DNA from: Fabrea salina | Taxonomy: Eukaryota > Ciliophora > Heterotrichea > Heterotrichida > Fabreidae | Direction of reading: 5' to 3' | Assembly: GCA_022984795.1 (NCBI GenBank) | Contig: JALIHJ010000002.1 | Location: forward strand, 124,001-188,000 | Length of the DNA stretch: 64,000 nt | Part shown: positions 16,114-27,870 of the stretch, one piece after another | How positions within the stretch are numbered: position 1 is the first letter of the stretch | How the letters are laid out: the number at the start of each line of letters is the position of its first letter | Made by a program: the position numbers and the translations under genes | The notes under the pieces: model-generated | Databases searched by the model: none | What the model saw: only the letters and a program-made list of their open reading frames with translations | What the model was told of the DNA's origin: nothing

Positions 16114-17646
16114 CTAAGTGCTTATTGATTTTTGGAATTCTTGTATCCTTCCAGCCCACTTCTCACGGTTGAACTCCAAGTTTTCTTTCAAGAAGCCTAA
16201 CTCAGGGAACCTCTTAACTACAGGCAAGAATAAAGGCATTGCAATTGCATTGATGAAGCCTACTTGGCTTTTGGCAATGTTCACAGAATCGCGGTTGCAA
16301 ACAGGACTTACAGGAAGCCCGAGTTCCCGTTCATAGTCTCCTTGCAAAAAGAACTCCTCCGAAACCCTAAAAGCCCACTTCTCACTGATAGCATAGGAGC
16401 GGCAAGGGTTAGACAAGTCAGCAGCATGAAGGAACAACCCTAGTATAGTGCTTCTTTCTTGGGACAAGTCTGGAGTTTGCAGTCTAGTTTGTGCCTCTGC
16501 AATGTGACTTGAGTGCTTGGACATGTCAGTTCCCAACACAAACCTTATGATGAGTTCCCTCATAGCTTTGTAGTCTTCTGGGTCTAGGTTTTCGAAAAGG
16601 TTGTACTTGGACTTCTTAGTCAGTGCAAAGGCTTCAGCAACGTGGTAGTTTTCAAGAACTGAAATGTCGTTGTAGCGAATAGCCAAGTCGTCAGAAGTGT
16701 TTTGAAGAAAAGAATTGTTGTAGCCAGGGTGCTTGTAGTCGTGGATAAAGGCTGACAAAAACAAAGAACTTGTATGCAAGGGGGTCAGTTGTGCCTTCTC
16801 TTTAATGTTGGTTTTCACCATGAAGCAGTGGCAGGCCTGACTCATGTCAGCTGCGTGCAAAGCGTTGTGGTAGGGGTTGTCTTGGTAGCCTTTACTGACT
16901 TTGTGGATAAATCTTGTAAAAGTTCTTTCGTTAAAGCCAACAAGATTAAAAAGATCCCAGTACTCAAATATTTTATAACTCATGTAATTCAAAACCGCGC
17001 TCATTGACCCCAAGTCTTCAAGCATCTGGGCAGCATCTAAGTCAAAGCTATCCAAATCCATTTGATAAGCTGTGAACTCAGAGACTTGGTCTAATTCTTG
17101 GATTGAACTTGAGGACCTCAGAGATAAGCCAGAAAACTTAGAGTTGATTCTAGTGTTTCTTCTAGTGGGGTAGTAGTCTTCAAGGATGTCAGCTGTTTCC
17201 TTTTCCAAAAACTGACTTTTAATGAGCTCTGATTTCTCTCTGCTAAGAGTGTACAAAGACCCGGTTTTGATCTGGGAAATAGCCCAGTCAAGTGAGTGGT
17301 GTTTGGACTCAGGCAAGTCTTCTCTGATAGAAGTTAGAAAATCAATCACCTGAATAGCCGGAGTAGTTATTTGCTCTAAGATGCTGTATGCGTTGCCTTT
17401 GAGCATAGCAGTGCTAAGTTTGGACTTCATCCATTCAGCAAACCTTTCTGAACTCAGTTCTTCAAGTGGGGACAGACTCCACTCCTCGTAGATTTGGTCA
17501 GCCATAACTTCTACACCTTCTCTGTCGCCAAGCCCTGATAAAATGAGCAAGTTCTCAATTTGCTCTTTTTTGAGACTTCCTGAGTCTTCTATGTCGATTT
17601 TTTGGAAGAGTTCCCTTAGTTGTTGTTCTAGTTTATTTTCTTCCAT
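16114..17646 (-). CDS. class I 3',5'-cyclic nucleotide phosphodiesterase
   Basis: A 510-residue protein that hydrolyses cAMP and/or cGMP. The catalytic domain (about 225-500) has YHNALHAADMSQ, FIHDYKHPGYNN with the metal-binding HD, and LFLHAADLSNPCR with the second metal-site His/Asp. The invariant glutamine region is near SQVGFINAIAMPLF. The N-terminal 70 residues contain a degenerate EF-hand (KIDIEDSGSLKKEQIENLL) whose last calcium ligand is not ideal, so calcium control is possible but uncertain. No GAF, PAS or transmembrane segments are seen. The start at 17646 is seven bases from the stop of the kinesin gene upstream on the same strand. Confidence 0.93.
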   Translation of the reverse strand: MEENKLEQQLRELFQKIDIEDSGSLKKEQIENLLILSGLGDREGVEVMADQIYEEWSLSPLEELSSERFAEWMKSKLSTAMLKGNAYSILEQITTPAIQVIDFLTSIREDLPESKHHSLDWAISQIKTGSLYTLSREKSELIKSQFLEKETADILEDYYPTRRNTRINSKFSGLSLRSSSSIQELDQVSEFTAYQMDLDSFDLDAAQMLEDLGSMSAVLNYMSYKIFEYWDLFNLVGFNERTFTRFIHKVSKGYQDNPYHNALHAADMSQACHCFMVKTNIKEKAQLTPLHTSSLFLSAFIHDYKHPGYNNSFLQNTSDDLAIRYNDISVLENYHVAEAFALTKKSKYNLFENLDPEDYKAMRELIIRFVLGTDMSKHSSHIAEAQTRLQTPDLSQERSTILGLFLHAADLSNPCRSYAISEKWAFRVSEEFFLQGDYERELGLPVSPVCNRDSVNIAKSQVGFINAIAMPLFLPVVKRFPELGFLKENLEFNREKWAGRIQEFQKSIST

Positions 17647-17652
17647 TTATTA

Positions 17653-20600
17653 TTAAAATACCTCGCAACAACCTGATTTCTTTGGCTGTCCCACTTCAAC
17701 TTGCCTGAGTTTCTCTTCCATTTCTCTGATTTTTCTGTCTTTTTCGTCCTCTACAACAGGGGCCTTTGAAGTAGTGACTCCAGTTGTTGGGGTTTTTTCT
17801 TTGGACTCTTCGTTTACTTGGAGTGAGTAAGGAGAGGGTTTCGACTTAAACTCCTCATCTGGTTTGCTGGGGTTTAGCTTTTGAGGCTCAGAATTGTTAG
17901 TATGTTGCTGTGGTTTGGCAGGTTCTGGTTTGGTTTGCTCTGGTTTAGTAGATTCTGGTTTGGTTTGCTCTGGTTTAGTAAGTTCTAGTTTGGATTGCTC
18001 TAGTTTAGACTGAGGCTTAGCTGGCTGAGGTATTTGAGATAGCCCAAGGGCTTGTCTGACCTGGTTGATTTCTTGAACTTTAAGTTCTTCAGGCTTAGAA
18101 CCAAAAAGGCTTATAATGAAGTTTCCTTTCTCCATTTCAGTGCATGAAAGCCTAGTTACATACAATCTGTGGTCTTGTGAGTAGTTAAAAACTGGACTGT
18201 TTCCTGAAGCTTTGCTGGTTCTGAACTCCTCACGGCCGTCAGTGGGCAAGTAGTAAGAGCAGTACACATCCTTTGAACAGTAAGAAGGCAAGTCCTTAGC
18301 CTGTGAAATTCCTACTTCCAACTTAAGGTTTTTGCCAACAATGTCGTTCATGCTTTCGTAGCCCTGTTCCTCAATGTCTTCTCCTTCTACCTCAGGCATA
18401 ACTCTCACTACTAAATTTCCTATTTGCTGTCCAGAGTTGTCGTAAATCGGGTGAGGTTCTTCTGGAACGTCCAACAAGTAAAACAGAGTTTCAGTAATAA
18501 GGTTGACTTGTCCAATGTAGCCTCCTTCGTCCATCATCTCAGGAACTTCGTTGGGGTCCAGAGCAAAGGGATCGTAGCCCACGTCTATTTCTTCAATAGG
18601 AGTTCCTTCGAAGTACTGCTGGCACATTTCAGCCATGTCAGGGATCCTTTCTTCTAGCTTTTCGTTGCCCCAATAAAGCCGAGTGTCTCCAATCCCTGGG
18701 TACATAAGTCTCATTCGCATTTTGACATTGTCAAGTCCTTTGCCTGGCCCTCTGTTGAATTCAGGTTTGAACCTAATAGGCTTGCCCAGAATAGAAGCTC
18801 TTTCATTGGCTTCATTGCTGAGTTGCAGTGCGTTGCTTACAAGGTTGTCGAGACGGGCGCGTTGGGCTCTTTGTTTTTCTTTATTCTTGAGTTCTTCTTC
18901 TTTTTGGCGGAGTTGTTCTTCCATGAGTCTTTGTTTTTCCTGGAGTTCAGCTTCGCGGCTTTTAAGTGCTTCTTCGTCCTGGGACCTGGCAGACATCATT
19001 TCTTGCATTTTCTTTCTTTCAGCTTCCATTTGGGCCTGGGCTTTTTGGAGTTCTTCTTGCATTTTGCGTTGGAGTTCTTCTTCTTTGCGTCGCATTTCTT
19101 CTTCTTTTTCTCCTAAAAGAGAACGCATTTCGTTTTCGTTGGCTTCTTTCATAGCAAACTCCCAGTCGTGTTCAGGGTTGGTTGATACAGAAGGATCGTG
19201 GAACAGGAAGTAAAGGTGGTTTCCAAACCTAATTCTGTCTTGGTTTTGAATCTTAGTAGGGGATGTGATGATTTGTCCGTTAACCATCAACTTCAAGTTG
19301 GTGTCTGGAGAAGGAATAAGCGTGTGCTCGTTGCCTTGTCTTTCTACTGTACAGTGCTGGTCTCCAACTCCTAAGCCCTGGATTCTTATTTCGCACTCTC
19401 CTCTACCTACATTTGTTTTTCCTTCTTTAAATTCGTGTTTAATGTGCCCTGAAAGCATTGGGTCTTCGTTCAGGTTCATAATGTGCGGGCCTTTTACTTC
19501 TTGCTTTGCTGTGGAGTTCCTTTTTACAGTGCCTTCTTCTTCTAGTCTTTGTTGGAAGGTTTTTTCAGCTTCTTCTTTGGCCTTTCTAAGTTCTTCAATT
19601 TGGGCTTCGTATTCTCTGCGCATTTCATCACTCATTCCAGCTGATCCGCCTGACCCACCTGACCCACCTGAACCTACTAGTGCTTTGAGTTTTTCGTTTT
19701 CTTCTCTGAGTTCCCTGATCAGCTTTTCTTGCGGAGTTTCATTTACAATAGCTTGGTTCTTGATAGACTTCACTTGGTCAGCGTACCTTAGAGTGGAGAG
19801 TGTTTCTTCGAAGTTGTAAGTAGCAGGTGAAATAGCAGCAATCATAGTAGTTTTGCTATTTCCTCCCAAAGCGTTTTGAAGTATCCTAGTCAAAGAAGAC
19901 TCTCTGTAAGGAACCAATGTGCCTTTTTTGCCTTTGCCTGAGGACTTTTCAGCAAGAGCAGTAATCACTCTCCCCAAAGTGCTTAGTGACTTGTTGATAT
20001 TGCTGCCTTCAGCCAGTCTTTCGCCAGTAGCTCCAGTTTTAGAGGCCCTTTCAGACCCTGCAAGGTCGACTAAGTTTATGTCTGACTGTTTTCTGTTAAG
20101 AGGCCTTCCAGAGCCTTCTTCGTGGAAAATCTGAGTAAAAGAAATAGTTAGCACAGTGTGGGCTCTGGAGCTGGTTGCGTTCATTTGGGTAGCAGCTACA
20201 GTGCGGTGTTGGTTCCCTTCTTCAAGCACTTGGTTAATTTCTTCGTAGGAACTAACTCCAGTTTTGGACAAGCCGTCCACAAACACTCCAGTTTTGGGGT
20301 GTTCTCTTATCTTAAGCCCTCCTTTTACTCTTTTCGAAGGAGGCGCTAGCAAGTCTTGGACTTGCTCGTTGTAGATTTCCAGCATGCTCACTTTGACGTC
20401 ATACTTCACTAGTGGGTTCTCATCGCCCTTAATTCGGTTGAAGATTTCGTCACAGGTAATAGGAATGATTCCTTTGTTCGCTCCATAGCCTACAATGCTG
20501 TAGCTCTTCCCTGAACCAGTTTGGCCGTAGGCAAACAAACAAACATGGTAACCGTTCCAGGCATTATCCAGCACATCCTTTCCTAGGTCCTCAAAAACTG

Positions 20601-20844
20601 CTTGTTGGTCAGCGTAGTTAGAAGTTGCAGAGGCCTTGCTCAGGAAGCCTGTCTGGGGATCTTCGACAAAACCGTCATGTGACCAATAAGAGTGGTCAAA
20701 GTAAAACTCTTTTTCGTAGCCAGATGACTTGTCCCAGATTTTAGTCATGTTTCCTTGCATGGCAACACAAAGTTCGGCACCTTCTGTTTTTTCCCTTGCG
20801 TTAAAAGGCCTTACTCTTACAGCTACTTTCACCGATTCAGACAT
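17653..20844 (-). CDS. KIF1: kinesin-3 (KIF1/Unc-104 type) motor ending in a CaaX box
   Basis: A 1063-residue plus-end motor. The motor domain (1-365) has the P-loop GQTGSGKS at 107-114, switch I NATSSRAH and switch II DLAGSER. A GGSGGSGGS linker and coiled coil follow. An FHA domain lies at about 475-560 (TNVGRGECEIRI, VGDQHCTVER), which places it in kinesin-3. Next come a long KEEE/QMEAERKK coiled coil and a KIF1-like mid domain (about 680-900). The tail is a low-complexity KPEQTKPE repeat region, then a short coiled coil and the end SGCCEVF. No PH domain is present. The final CEVF fits a CaaX prenylation box with a further upstream Cys. A lipid anchor could replace the PH domain for cargo binding. 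Confidence 0.93.
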   Translation of the reverse strand: MSESVKVAVRVRPFNAREKTEGAELCVAMQGNMTKIWDKSSGYEKEFYFDHSYWSHDGFVEDPQTGFLSKASATSNYADQQAVFEDLGKDVLDNAWNGYHVCLFAYGQTGSGKSYSIVGYGANKGIIPITCDEIFNRIKGDENPLVKYDVKVSMLEIYNEQVQDLLAPPSKRVKGGLKIREHPKTGVFVDGLSKTGVSSYEEINQVLEEGNQHRTVAATQMNATSSRAHTVLTISFTQIFHEEGSGRPLNRKQSDINLVDLAGSERASKTGATGERLAEGSNINKSLSTLGRVITALAEKSSGKGKKGTLVPYRESSLTRILQNALGGNSKTTMIAAISPATYNFEETLSTLRYADQVKSIKNQAIVNETPQEKLIRELREENEKLKALVGSGGSGGSGGSAGMSDEMRREYEAQIEELRKAKEEAEKTFQQRLEEEGTVKRNSTAKQEVKGPHIMNLNEDPMLSGHIKHEFKEGKTNVGRGECEIRIQGLGVGDQHCTVERQGNEHTLIPSPDTNLKLMVNGQIITSPTKIQNQDRIRFGNHLYFLFHDPSVSTNPEHDWEFAMKEANENEMRSLLGEKEEEMRRKEEELQRKMQEELQKAQAQMEAERKKMQEMMSARSQDEEALKSREAELQEKQRLMEEQLRQKEEELKNKEKQRAQRARLDNLVSNALQLSNEANERASILGKPIRFKPEFNRGPGKGLDNVKMRMRLMYPGIGDTRLYWGNEKLEERIPDMAEMCQQYFEGTPIEEIDVGYDPFALDPNEVPEMMDEGGYIGQVNLITETLFYLLDVPEEPHPIYDNSGQQIGNLVVRVMPEVEGEDIEEQGYESMNDIVGKNLKLEVGISQAKDLPSYCSKDVYCSYYLPTDGREEFRTSKASGNSPVFNYSQDHRLYVTRLSCTEMEKGNFIISLFGSKPEELKVQEINQVRQALGLSQIPQPAKPQSKLEQSKLELTKPEQTKPESTKPEQTKPEPAKPQQHTNNSEPQKLNPSKPDEEFKSKPSPYSLQVNEESKEKTPTTGVTTSKAPVVEDEKDRKIREMEEKLRQVEVGQPKKSGCCEVF
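17911..18010 (-). repeat. KPEQTKPE-type coding repeat in the kinesin tail
   Basis: Degenerate 24-base units encode KPEQTKPEST/KPEQTKPEPA and related SKLEQSKLELTKPE segments. The repeat stays in frame and makes a flexible charged linker between the kinesin mid region and its C-terminal tip. Confidence 0.75.
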
Positions 20845-20856
20845 TTATACTTAGAC

Positions 20857-22179
20857 TTACTTACGTTTCTTCTTAGGTATTTCATCTTCAATGTAAAGAG
20901 GCCAAAACTCTTTTTTAGGAACTTCTTGAGGAAGGTTGACAGGGGGTCTTCCTCGCTTAACCGTTTGTTCGCTTTTCCAAGCCGGCCAGTCCAGTCCCCT
21001 TCCCCTATGTAGGTAAATCCACAGTTTCCTTTCAGAGTCATACTTGACACAAGGGTCCTTTTCGTAGTGCAGTCTGTCAAGAGCCCCACTTACAAGGTTG
21101 CTTATTTGAGTGTCTGAAGCAGAGTCAAGTAAGTACTGTGAGTCGCGTGCTAGTTGGCAAATGTCAGCACGAGTGCCTACTCCGTCAGGCAGTCTAGCTG
21201 CAGCGTCTCTTGTGATTGAAAGCAAAGTGATGTAGTGAGGTCTGTCACTTTTAAGGCAGGAATGGTCCCTGGCTTTTACGTTGGAGGACCCCACTCGTTT
21301 GCAAACTGGAGCCACAATAGCTGTGGACCCGTCTTCTAGCTGATAGGCCCAAGGAACAGTGGGGTTTTTGTACCTTTCTGTTTCTTGTCTTCTGTAGTTA
21401 TCTATCCACTCCAAAGAAGGCATTTTGATAGTGAGTTGGTTTTTGTGTATGTTCATGTCTCGGAACCTAGAAGAGTACCTAACCCAGTCTAGGTTGCCTT
21501 GGCGTTTGAGTTCGTTTTCTTTTTCTTCCTCTTCGCCTCTGCGGCTTCTTTGCGAGATTTCGTACAAAGCTTCTTCTTCTTCGTCAATTAGGGTAGACTC
21601 CCCTGAACTGCACCCTTTAAAGTCCAGAGACAAGTTGTCGTCTTCACTAGAACTGTCTGAAGAAAAGTTGTGGTACCCTAGTTTTCTCAGGTTCCACTGT
21701 CTTTTGAGTTCTTGGTACTCTGGCTCTGTAAGTTGTTTTTCTAAGTGCTGCTTTAAGTTGCTTGTGTAGTTGTGCATAAAGTCTTGGTACAGAGCGTGCA
21801 TTTGTTTGGTTTTCCTAAGGTGTTTTTTGGAGTAGCATCCTTTTCTTAGGTTCTGGCTGAACTCCACAATGGGATTGGAAATGTAAAATATTTGGTGAGT
21901 AAACAGTTCTTCTAGAGTTGTGTTGACTTGGTCTTTTGGAAGTAATTCAATTAGTTCGCCTTTGGTGGAGTCAGAGAGTTCAGACCAAAGGTTGAGGTTA
22001 AGCACATCAACTAAGTCTACTTCTTCAATCATGCTTGGTAACTTAAGTTGTTTTCCCTGAACGTAGTAAGTTTTAGATCTTTCTTCTTCAAAGGAAGACA
22101 AGTCACTTTCACTGGTTTCTGTTAGTTGGAGTGAAACTTCACTGGAACTCTGGGACAAATTAACACTGAAGTCTTCCAT
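20857..22179 (-). CDS. NFRKB: NFRKB-like INO80-complex subunit
   Basis: A 440-residue nuclear protein. Residues about 50-150 match the DEUBAD domain of NFRKB/INO80G: DVLNLNLWSELSDSTKGELIELLP, then FTHQIFYISNPIVEF, then a basic helix. DEUBAD domains bind and regulate the deubiquitinase UCH37 on INO80. After an acidic serine-rich stretch (SSDSSSEDDNLSLD), residues about 325-410 match the NFRKB winged helix (YITLLSITRDAAARLPDGVGTR, then KLWIYLHRGR). The C-terminus ends in a basic KKKRK that could serve for nuclear import. Both domains are in the order seen in animal NFRKB. The protein is shorter because the long animal tail is missing. Confidence 0.8.
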   Translation of the reverse strand: MEDFSVNLSQSSSEVSLQLTETSESDLSSFEEERSKTYYVQGKQLKLPSMIEEVDLVDVLNLNLWSELSDSTKGELIELLPKDQVNTTLEELFTHQIFYISNPIVEFSQNLRKGCYSKKHLRKTKQMHALYQDFMHNYTSNLKQHLEKQLTEPEYQELKRQWNLRKLGYHNFSSDSSSEDDNLSLDFKGCSSGESTLIDEEEEALYEISQRSRRGEEEEKENELKRQGNLDWVRYSSRFRDMNIHKNQLTIKMPSLEWIDNYRRQETERYKNPTVPWAYQLEDGSTAIVAPVCKRVGSSNVKARDHSCLKSDRPHYITLLSITRDAAARLPDGVGTRADICQLARDSQYLLDSASDTQISNLVSGALDRLHYEKDPCVKYDSERKLWIYLHRGRGLDWPAWKSEQTVKRGRPPVNLPQEVPKKEFWPLYIEDEIPKKKRK

Positions 22180-22187
22180 TTAATTAC

Positions 22188-23450
<1,263 letters not shown>

Positions 23451-24545
23451 TTAAAAAGAAATTAGGTTATTCTTTTTTTGAGTTAACTTCAAAGACCCTT
23501 TGGTAGACGGCAGTACTTGGGAAATGTTTTTCTTGATCAGAGCAGGTGAAATGCTGCCCAAAATAGAACTTTTAGGGTTGTCTTTAGAGTCTTCTACATA
23601 CCTTGACAAAGCTCTAACTTCGCTTTGAGAAAGCAGTCTATAACAAGACCTAAGCAAGACTCTGGCTTCCTCAACTTTCCCCACTTCTATGTACAAGGTT
23701 GCTAAGTTGCTAGCTGCCTCTGAGTTAGGATGCACTGAAAGAGAGTCAGTGAAAGCGTAAATGGCATCTTGGAAAAGCCCTACCTTTTTAAGAGCAGCTC
23801 CTAAGTTGTTGTAGGTCCCAGATTCTTCTTTGATTTCCACAGCTCTTAAGTAGTGAGCAATAGCCTCCTCGTAGTTGCCAAGCTGGAAGTAGGCATTGCC
23901 AGTACAAGTGAGGCTTTCGCAGGACAGAGGAAGTTGCTTGAAAGAAGAAATAGCTTTGTCAGGGTTCCCTATTTGCAAGTAACAGTAGCCTAAGTTCACC
24001 CAAGACTTGTTGAACTTGGGGTCTGCAGAGGTGCTTTTTAAAAAGGCTTCGATGGCTTGGGTGTAGTTCTGCATGACCAAGTAGCACATTCCTATGTTAA
24101 AGTACATTCGGCTTTCAGGGGCTTCATTCATGTCCATGAGTTTTTCGTACCACTTGATGGCTTCGTAGCACTGCCCAGTTAAGTAAAACATGTTGCCTAT
24201 TTCTTCCATCAAAGCAAAGTCTTTAGGACTTCCGTAGACCCTTTCCATCCGCTCGTCACAAACCGTCAAAAAAATATAGCACTCGTTCACTAAGTTGTTT
24301 CCTAACAAAAACCTTCCAGCAAAAAGCACTGAGTCCAAGTAGTCTTGTTTCGGGGTTTGGGCAGTTATGTTCATTAGGATGTCAAAGGCTTGGGTTCGCA
24401 TGTCTTTGGAAAACAGTTCGTGAATTCTTTGCTTGAGTGCAGATGAACCAGCAGGAAGCTTTTCAAGGTAAAGAGTGCCTTTTTGGACCGAAACCGAAAG
24501 GGCCTTGTTTATAGCTCCCAAAAAACTTGACTTGCTTTCTTCCAT
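23451..24545 (-). CDS. TPR-repeat protein
   Basis: A 364-residue protein made mostly of tetratricopeptide repeats from about residue 110 to 310. Examples are GQCYEAIKWYEKLMDM, YTQAIEAFLKSTSADP, PDKAISSFKQL, YEEAIAHYLRAVEI and FQDAIYAFTDSLSVHP. The N-terminal 100 residues are helical, and the C-terminal 50 are polar and basic. TPR arrays of this kind act as scaffolds. The arrangement is like BBS4 or other ciliary TPR proteins, but no diagnostic motif fixes the family. The start at 24545 is the first Met, eight bases from the divergent flippase ATG. Confidence 0.8.
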   Translation of the reverse strand: MEESKSSFLGAINKALSVSVQKGTLYLEKLPAGSSALKQRIHELFSKDMRTQAFDILMNITAQTPKQDYLDSVLFAGRFLLGNNLVNECYIFLTVCDERMERVYGSPKDFALMEEIGNMFYLTGQCYEAIKWYEKLMDMNEAPESRMYFNIGMCYLVMQNYTQAIEAFLKSTSADPKFNKSWVNLGYCYLQIGNPDKAISSFKQLPLSCESLTCTGNAYFQLGNYEEAIAHYLRAVEIKEESGTYNNLGAALKKVGLFQDAIYAFTDSLSVHPNSEAASNLATLYIEVGKVEEARVLLRSCYRLLSQSEVRALSRYVEDSKDNPKSSILGSISPALIKKNISQVLPSTKGSLKLTQKKNNLISF

Positions 24546-24553
24546 TTAATAAT
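24546..24553. promoter_or_regulatory. 8-bp spacer between divergent start codons
   Basis: TTAATAAT separates the ATG of the TPR gene (minus) from that of the P4-ATPase (plus). As at 3619-3625 and 53022-53027, there is no room for a conventional promoter outside coding sequence. Promoter function is inferred. Confidence 0.35.
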
Positions 24554-27500
24554 ATGCCAGAATACTTAGTTTACCTAAATTCCCCTGAAAAACATAGCTA
24601 CCCAACTAACGAAATAAGAACTACAAAATACAGCATAGTTTCTTTTATCCCTAAAAGTATTTTTTTCCAGTTCCAGCGATTAGCTAACCTTTACTTTTTA
24701 GCTACAGCTGTACTGCAGTGTTTTCCCACAATATCTCCACTGAATCCCTTTACAGCAATAGGCCCACTAGCCTTGGTTCTGTTGATAGCTATGATAAAAG
24801 AAGCCATAGAGGACTGGCGCAGAAGACAAAATGACTCCTTTGTGAACCACTGCAGAACTCTTCTGTGGAAAGAAAACAAGTGGACACCTGAAGAATGGAA
24901 AAACTTAAAAGCTGGCCAAGTTGTGATGGTGAGGGAAGAAGAAGAGTTCCCGGCAGACCTAGTTATCCTTACCTCTTCAGAGGAAAACGCAGACTGCAAA
25001 ATACAAACAGCCAACCTTGACGGAGAAAGGAACCTCAAAACCAAACAGGCTTCAAACGAAACCATTGAACTCTTCGAAGGAACTACTCTGCACCCAGGAG
25101 TTCACCTAAAGCTTAGTGTGAATCCTCCTGATGCTAGACTCGACTACTTCCGGGGAAAAGTTTCTGCCAACAGAAAAAAACTCCCAGTGGACAAAAAACA
25201 ACTTTTGCTGAGAGTAAGACTTACTTAGGGATGCACCCTTAAAAACACAGAGTACGTGATAGGGATGGTGGTATACCCAGGTCCGTATACAAAGATAATG
25301 ATGAATTCCAAAACTACTCCTTTCAAGCAGTCTAGTTACGAAAAAGTTCTGAATGTTATAGTGGTATTTGAACTTGGTTTGCAGACTCTGCTTTGTTTAG
25401 TTGCCTCTGTGTTTGCTGGGCTGTACATAGCTGACGACCAAAAAGAGTACATGTACTACTCCACACAAAACAGTCCTTTAGTGGGTGGGCTCTTGAGGTA
25501 TGCAACTTTCTTTATACTCCTAAACACCCTTATTCCAATATCGCTAATCATAACCCTGGAACTGGTTAAGTTCCTTCAAAAGTTTGGATTGGAAGACGAC
25601 TTGGAGATGTACTCTGAAGAACAAGACCAACCTATGCGGGTCCAAAACATGAGCATTTTGGAAGATCTAGGCCACGTTGACTACATTTTTGCAGATAAAA
25701 CAGGCACTTTAACTTCTAACACAATGGAGTTCAGAGGCTGCATTGTAGGCCCGAAGACCTACGGAAACTTTGAAATGCAAGTTAACCAGGAAGAAGAGTC
25801 TTCTGCAGAGTACTTAGTTGAATCTCCTGACTACAAAAGAAACATAGAGTACTTTTCCGAAGGAGAAATAGTTCGAATCAGTTACTCCCAAACTCCTTTA
25901 GGCCACATGTCCTGCAACACTGGAAAGTACACCCAAGACAACCCTAACCTTTGGAACTTCGACTCCCAGGCTATTCACGAAGACCTTGAGGACTCCTGCG
26001 ATCAGCTAAAGTTACTAGAGGAGTTCTTTAACTGCCTTGTTGTGTGCAATGAGGTTGTTGCTTTTAAAAGTAACACAGGGGAGTTAAAGTACTTAGGAGC
26101 TTCTCCTGACGAAGTGACACTTGTAGATGCTGCCAAAATGATTGGGTGTGTGTTTTTGGAGAGAAGACCAAGTTCTGTGTTGGCAAGCTGCTTTGGTTCT
26201 GTAAAGGAGTTTGAAGTTCTGGCAACTAATGAATTCTCATCTGACAGGAAAAGAATGTCTGTTGTAGTAAAGCACTCTGAGAAACTCAAACTTTACTTAA
26301 AAGGCGCAGACGACACTGTGCTTCCTAGACTCCGCAAAACAAGTTACTTGCAAGAAACCAAAGAAGCTGTTTCTATGTTTTCTAAGAACGGACTGAGGAG
26401 CCTTTTGGTTGCTTGTAAGGACCTAGATCCCCAAGAGTTCCGAAACTGGCTTACAAGGTACAACCAAGTCAAAGCAGGCTTTTCAGAAAAACAAGAACTA
26501 GAAAGTTTAGCTGAAGAACTAGAAAGAGACCTAGAACTTATAGGAGCAACTGCTGTAGAAGATAAGCTACAACTTGGAGTAGCCAATGTGATCAAAGAAC
26601 TCACAGAAGCAAGGATTTGTGTGTGCATGCTTACAGGAGACAAAATGGAAACAGCAGAAAACATTGCTTATGCCTGCAACTTACTGAAACCGGGCTGGAA
26701 CATACACAAAATAAGTTCAGACTGCAAAAAGGAGATTTTTTCTAGTTTAAGTAGTATTTACAGAGAACTAAACAACCACCCTACGGGACTCATTATTGAA
26801 GGAAACTCCCTTCAAAAGTCTTTGAAGTACCCTAAGCTTTACGAAGTAATGTCCCAATGCAAAAGCATTGTGGTGAGTAGAGCCACACCCAAACAAAAGT
26901 CACAAGTAGTGAGCTTTATGAAAAACAAAAAGTCAGTAACTCTAGCTATTGGCGATGGAGGTAACGACATTTCTATGATCCAAACTGCCGACGTGGGAGT
27001 GGGAGTTTACGGAAAAGAGGGACACCAAGCAGCTGACTCGAGTGACTTTGCTATTTCCCAGTTTAGGTTTTTGCGGCCTTTGCTGTTTCAACACGGCAGG
27101 TGGAATGCCAACAGAATTGCCTTTTTTATTCTGTACTTCTTTTTCAAAAACTTGATTTTTACTTTGCCCCAGTTTTACTTTGCGTTTTTGTCTGGGTTCA
27201 GTGGGCAGACTTTATGGGATGACTGGTACTTACTTCTCTATAACTCTGTAGTCACAGCTGCTGGAGTAGTTATGTACAGTATTTGGGACCAAGACGTTAA
27301 CTACAAAGTCAACCCTGAGATAAAGCCTTACTTGCCCTTTTTGTACAAAGAAAACAAACAAAGAAACATTCTAAGCATCAAAAACTACTTGCTGTGGCTG
27401 GCTTATGGAGTTTACGGAAGCTTTGTGGTGTTTTTGGTGCCTGCTAAGGCTTACGAGTCCAAGGTGTTGATGGAGTCTGGGTTTACAGACGGGTTGTGGG

Positions 27501-27859
27501 CAATGAGTGTGGCTATGTACACATGTGTAGTGTTCATAGTTAACTTCATACTGGTGGTAGAAATACGCAGCTGGACCTGGATTCAGCACTTGGTAATATG
27601 GGGCTTGTGTTTTATACTTTATTTGCCTGTGTTTGTGTTTGTATATTCTGTGATGCCTGGAGTGTGGGCTTTCAAGTCGACTTCAGAGTACTTGGGGACC
27701 TTTACTCACTGGGGAGCAGTGGTGGTTTCAGTTTGGTTGGGGTTGCTGCCTTACTTAAGTTTGAGTCTTTACAAAAGGGTGTTTAGTCCGACACTGGCTG
27801 ACAAGTTAATTTCTTCGACTCAAAACAAAGAGCCACTGAGTGCGTTCTCCACAAACTAA
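24554..27859 (+). CDS. P4-type ATPase (phospholipid flippase), one intron
   Basis: About 1096 residues after removal of the 15-nt intron 25214-25228. The splice rebuilds the family sequence LLRGCTLKNTEYVIGMVVYPG. P4 hallmarks are present: NLDGERNLK (the usual DGET has R for T), PISLIITLELVK in TM4, the phosphorylated Asp in DKTGTLTSNTMEF, LYLKGAD, MLTGDKMETA, and the hinge AIGDGGNDISMIQ. About ten transmembrane segments are arranged in the P4 pattern (2+2+6). The enzyme moves aminophospholipids to the cytosolic leaflet of plasma membrane, Golgi or endosomes, normally with a CDC50 partner, which is not in this window. ATG 24554 is preferred over an upstream non-ATG extension that runs into the divergent gene. 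Confidence 0.95.
25214..25228 (+). other. 15-nt intron in the P4-ATPase gene
   Basis: GTAAGACTTACTTAG. The last base triplet gives an in-frame TAG if unspliced. Removal joins LLLR to GCTLKN, the conserved P4-ATPase sequence. A at position 10. Confidence 0.95.
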
Positions 27860-27870
27860 TGTTAATTAAA

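Noticed and set aside
17653-18010. PH domain in the kinesin-3 tail
   Set aside because: The tail after the mid domain is low complexity (KPEQ repeats) with a short coiled coil. No PH strand pattern or C-terminal helix Trp is seen.
18683-19213. Serine- and leucine-rich plus-strand frame opposite the kinesin
   Set aside because: Antisense reading of the glutamate/lysine-rich coiled coil gives Ser/Leu-rich open frames with no motif. It is a composition artefact.
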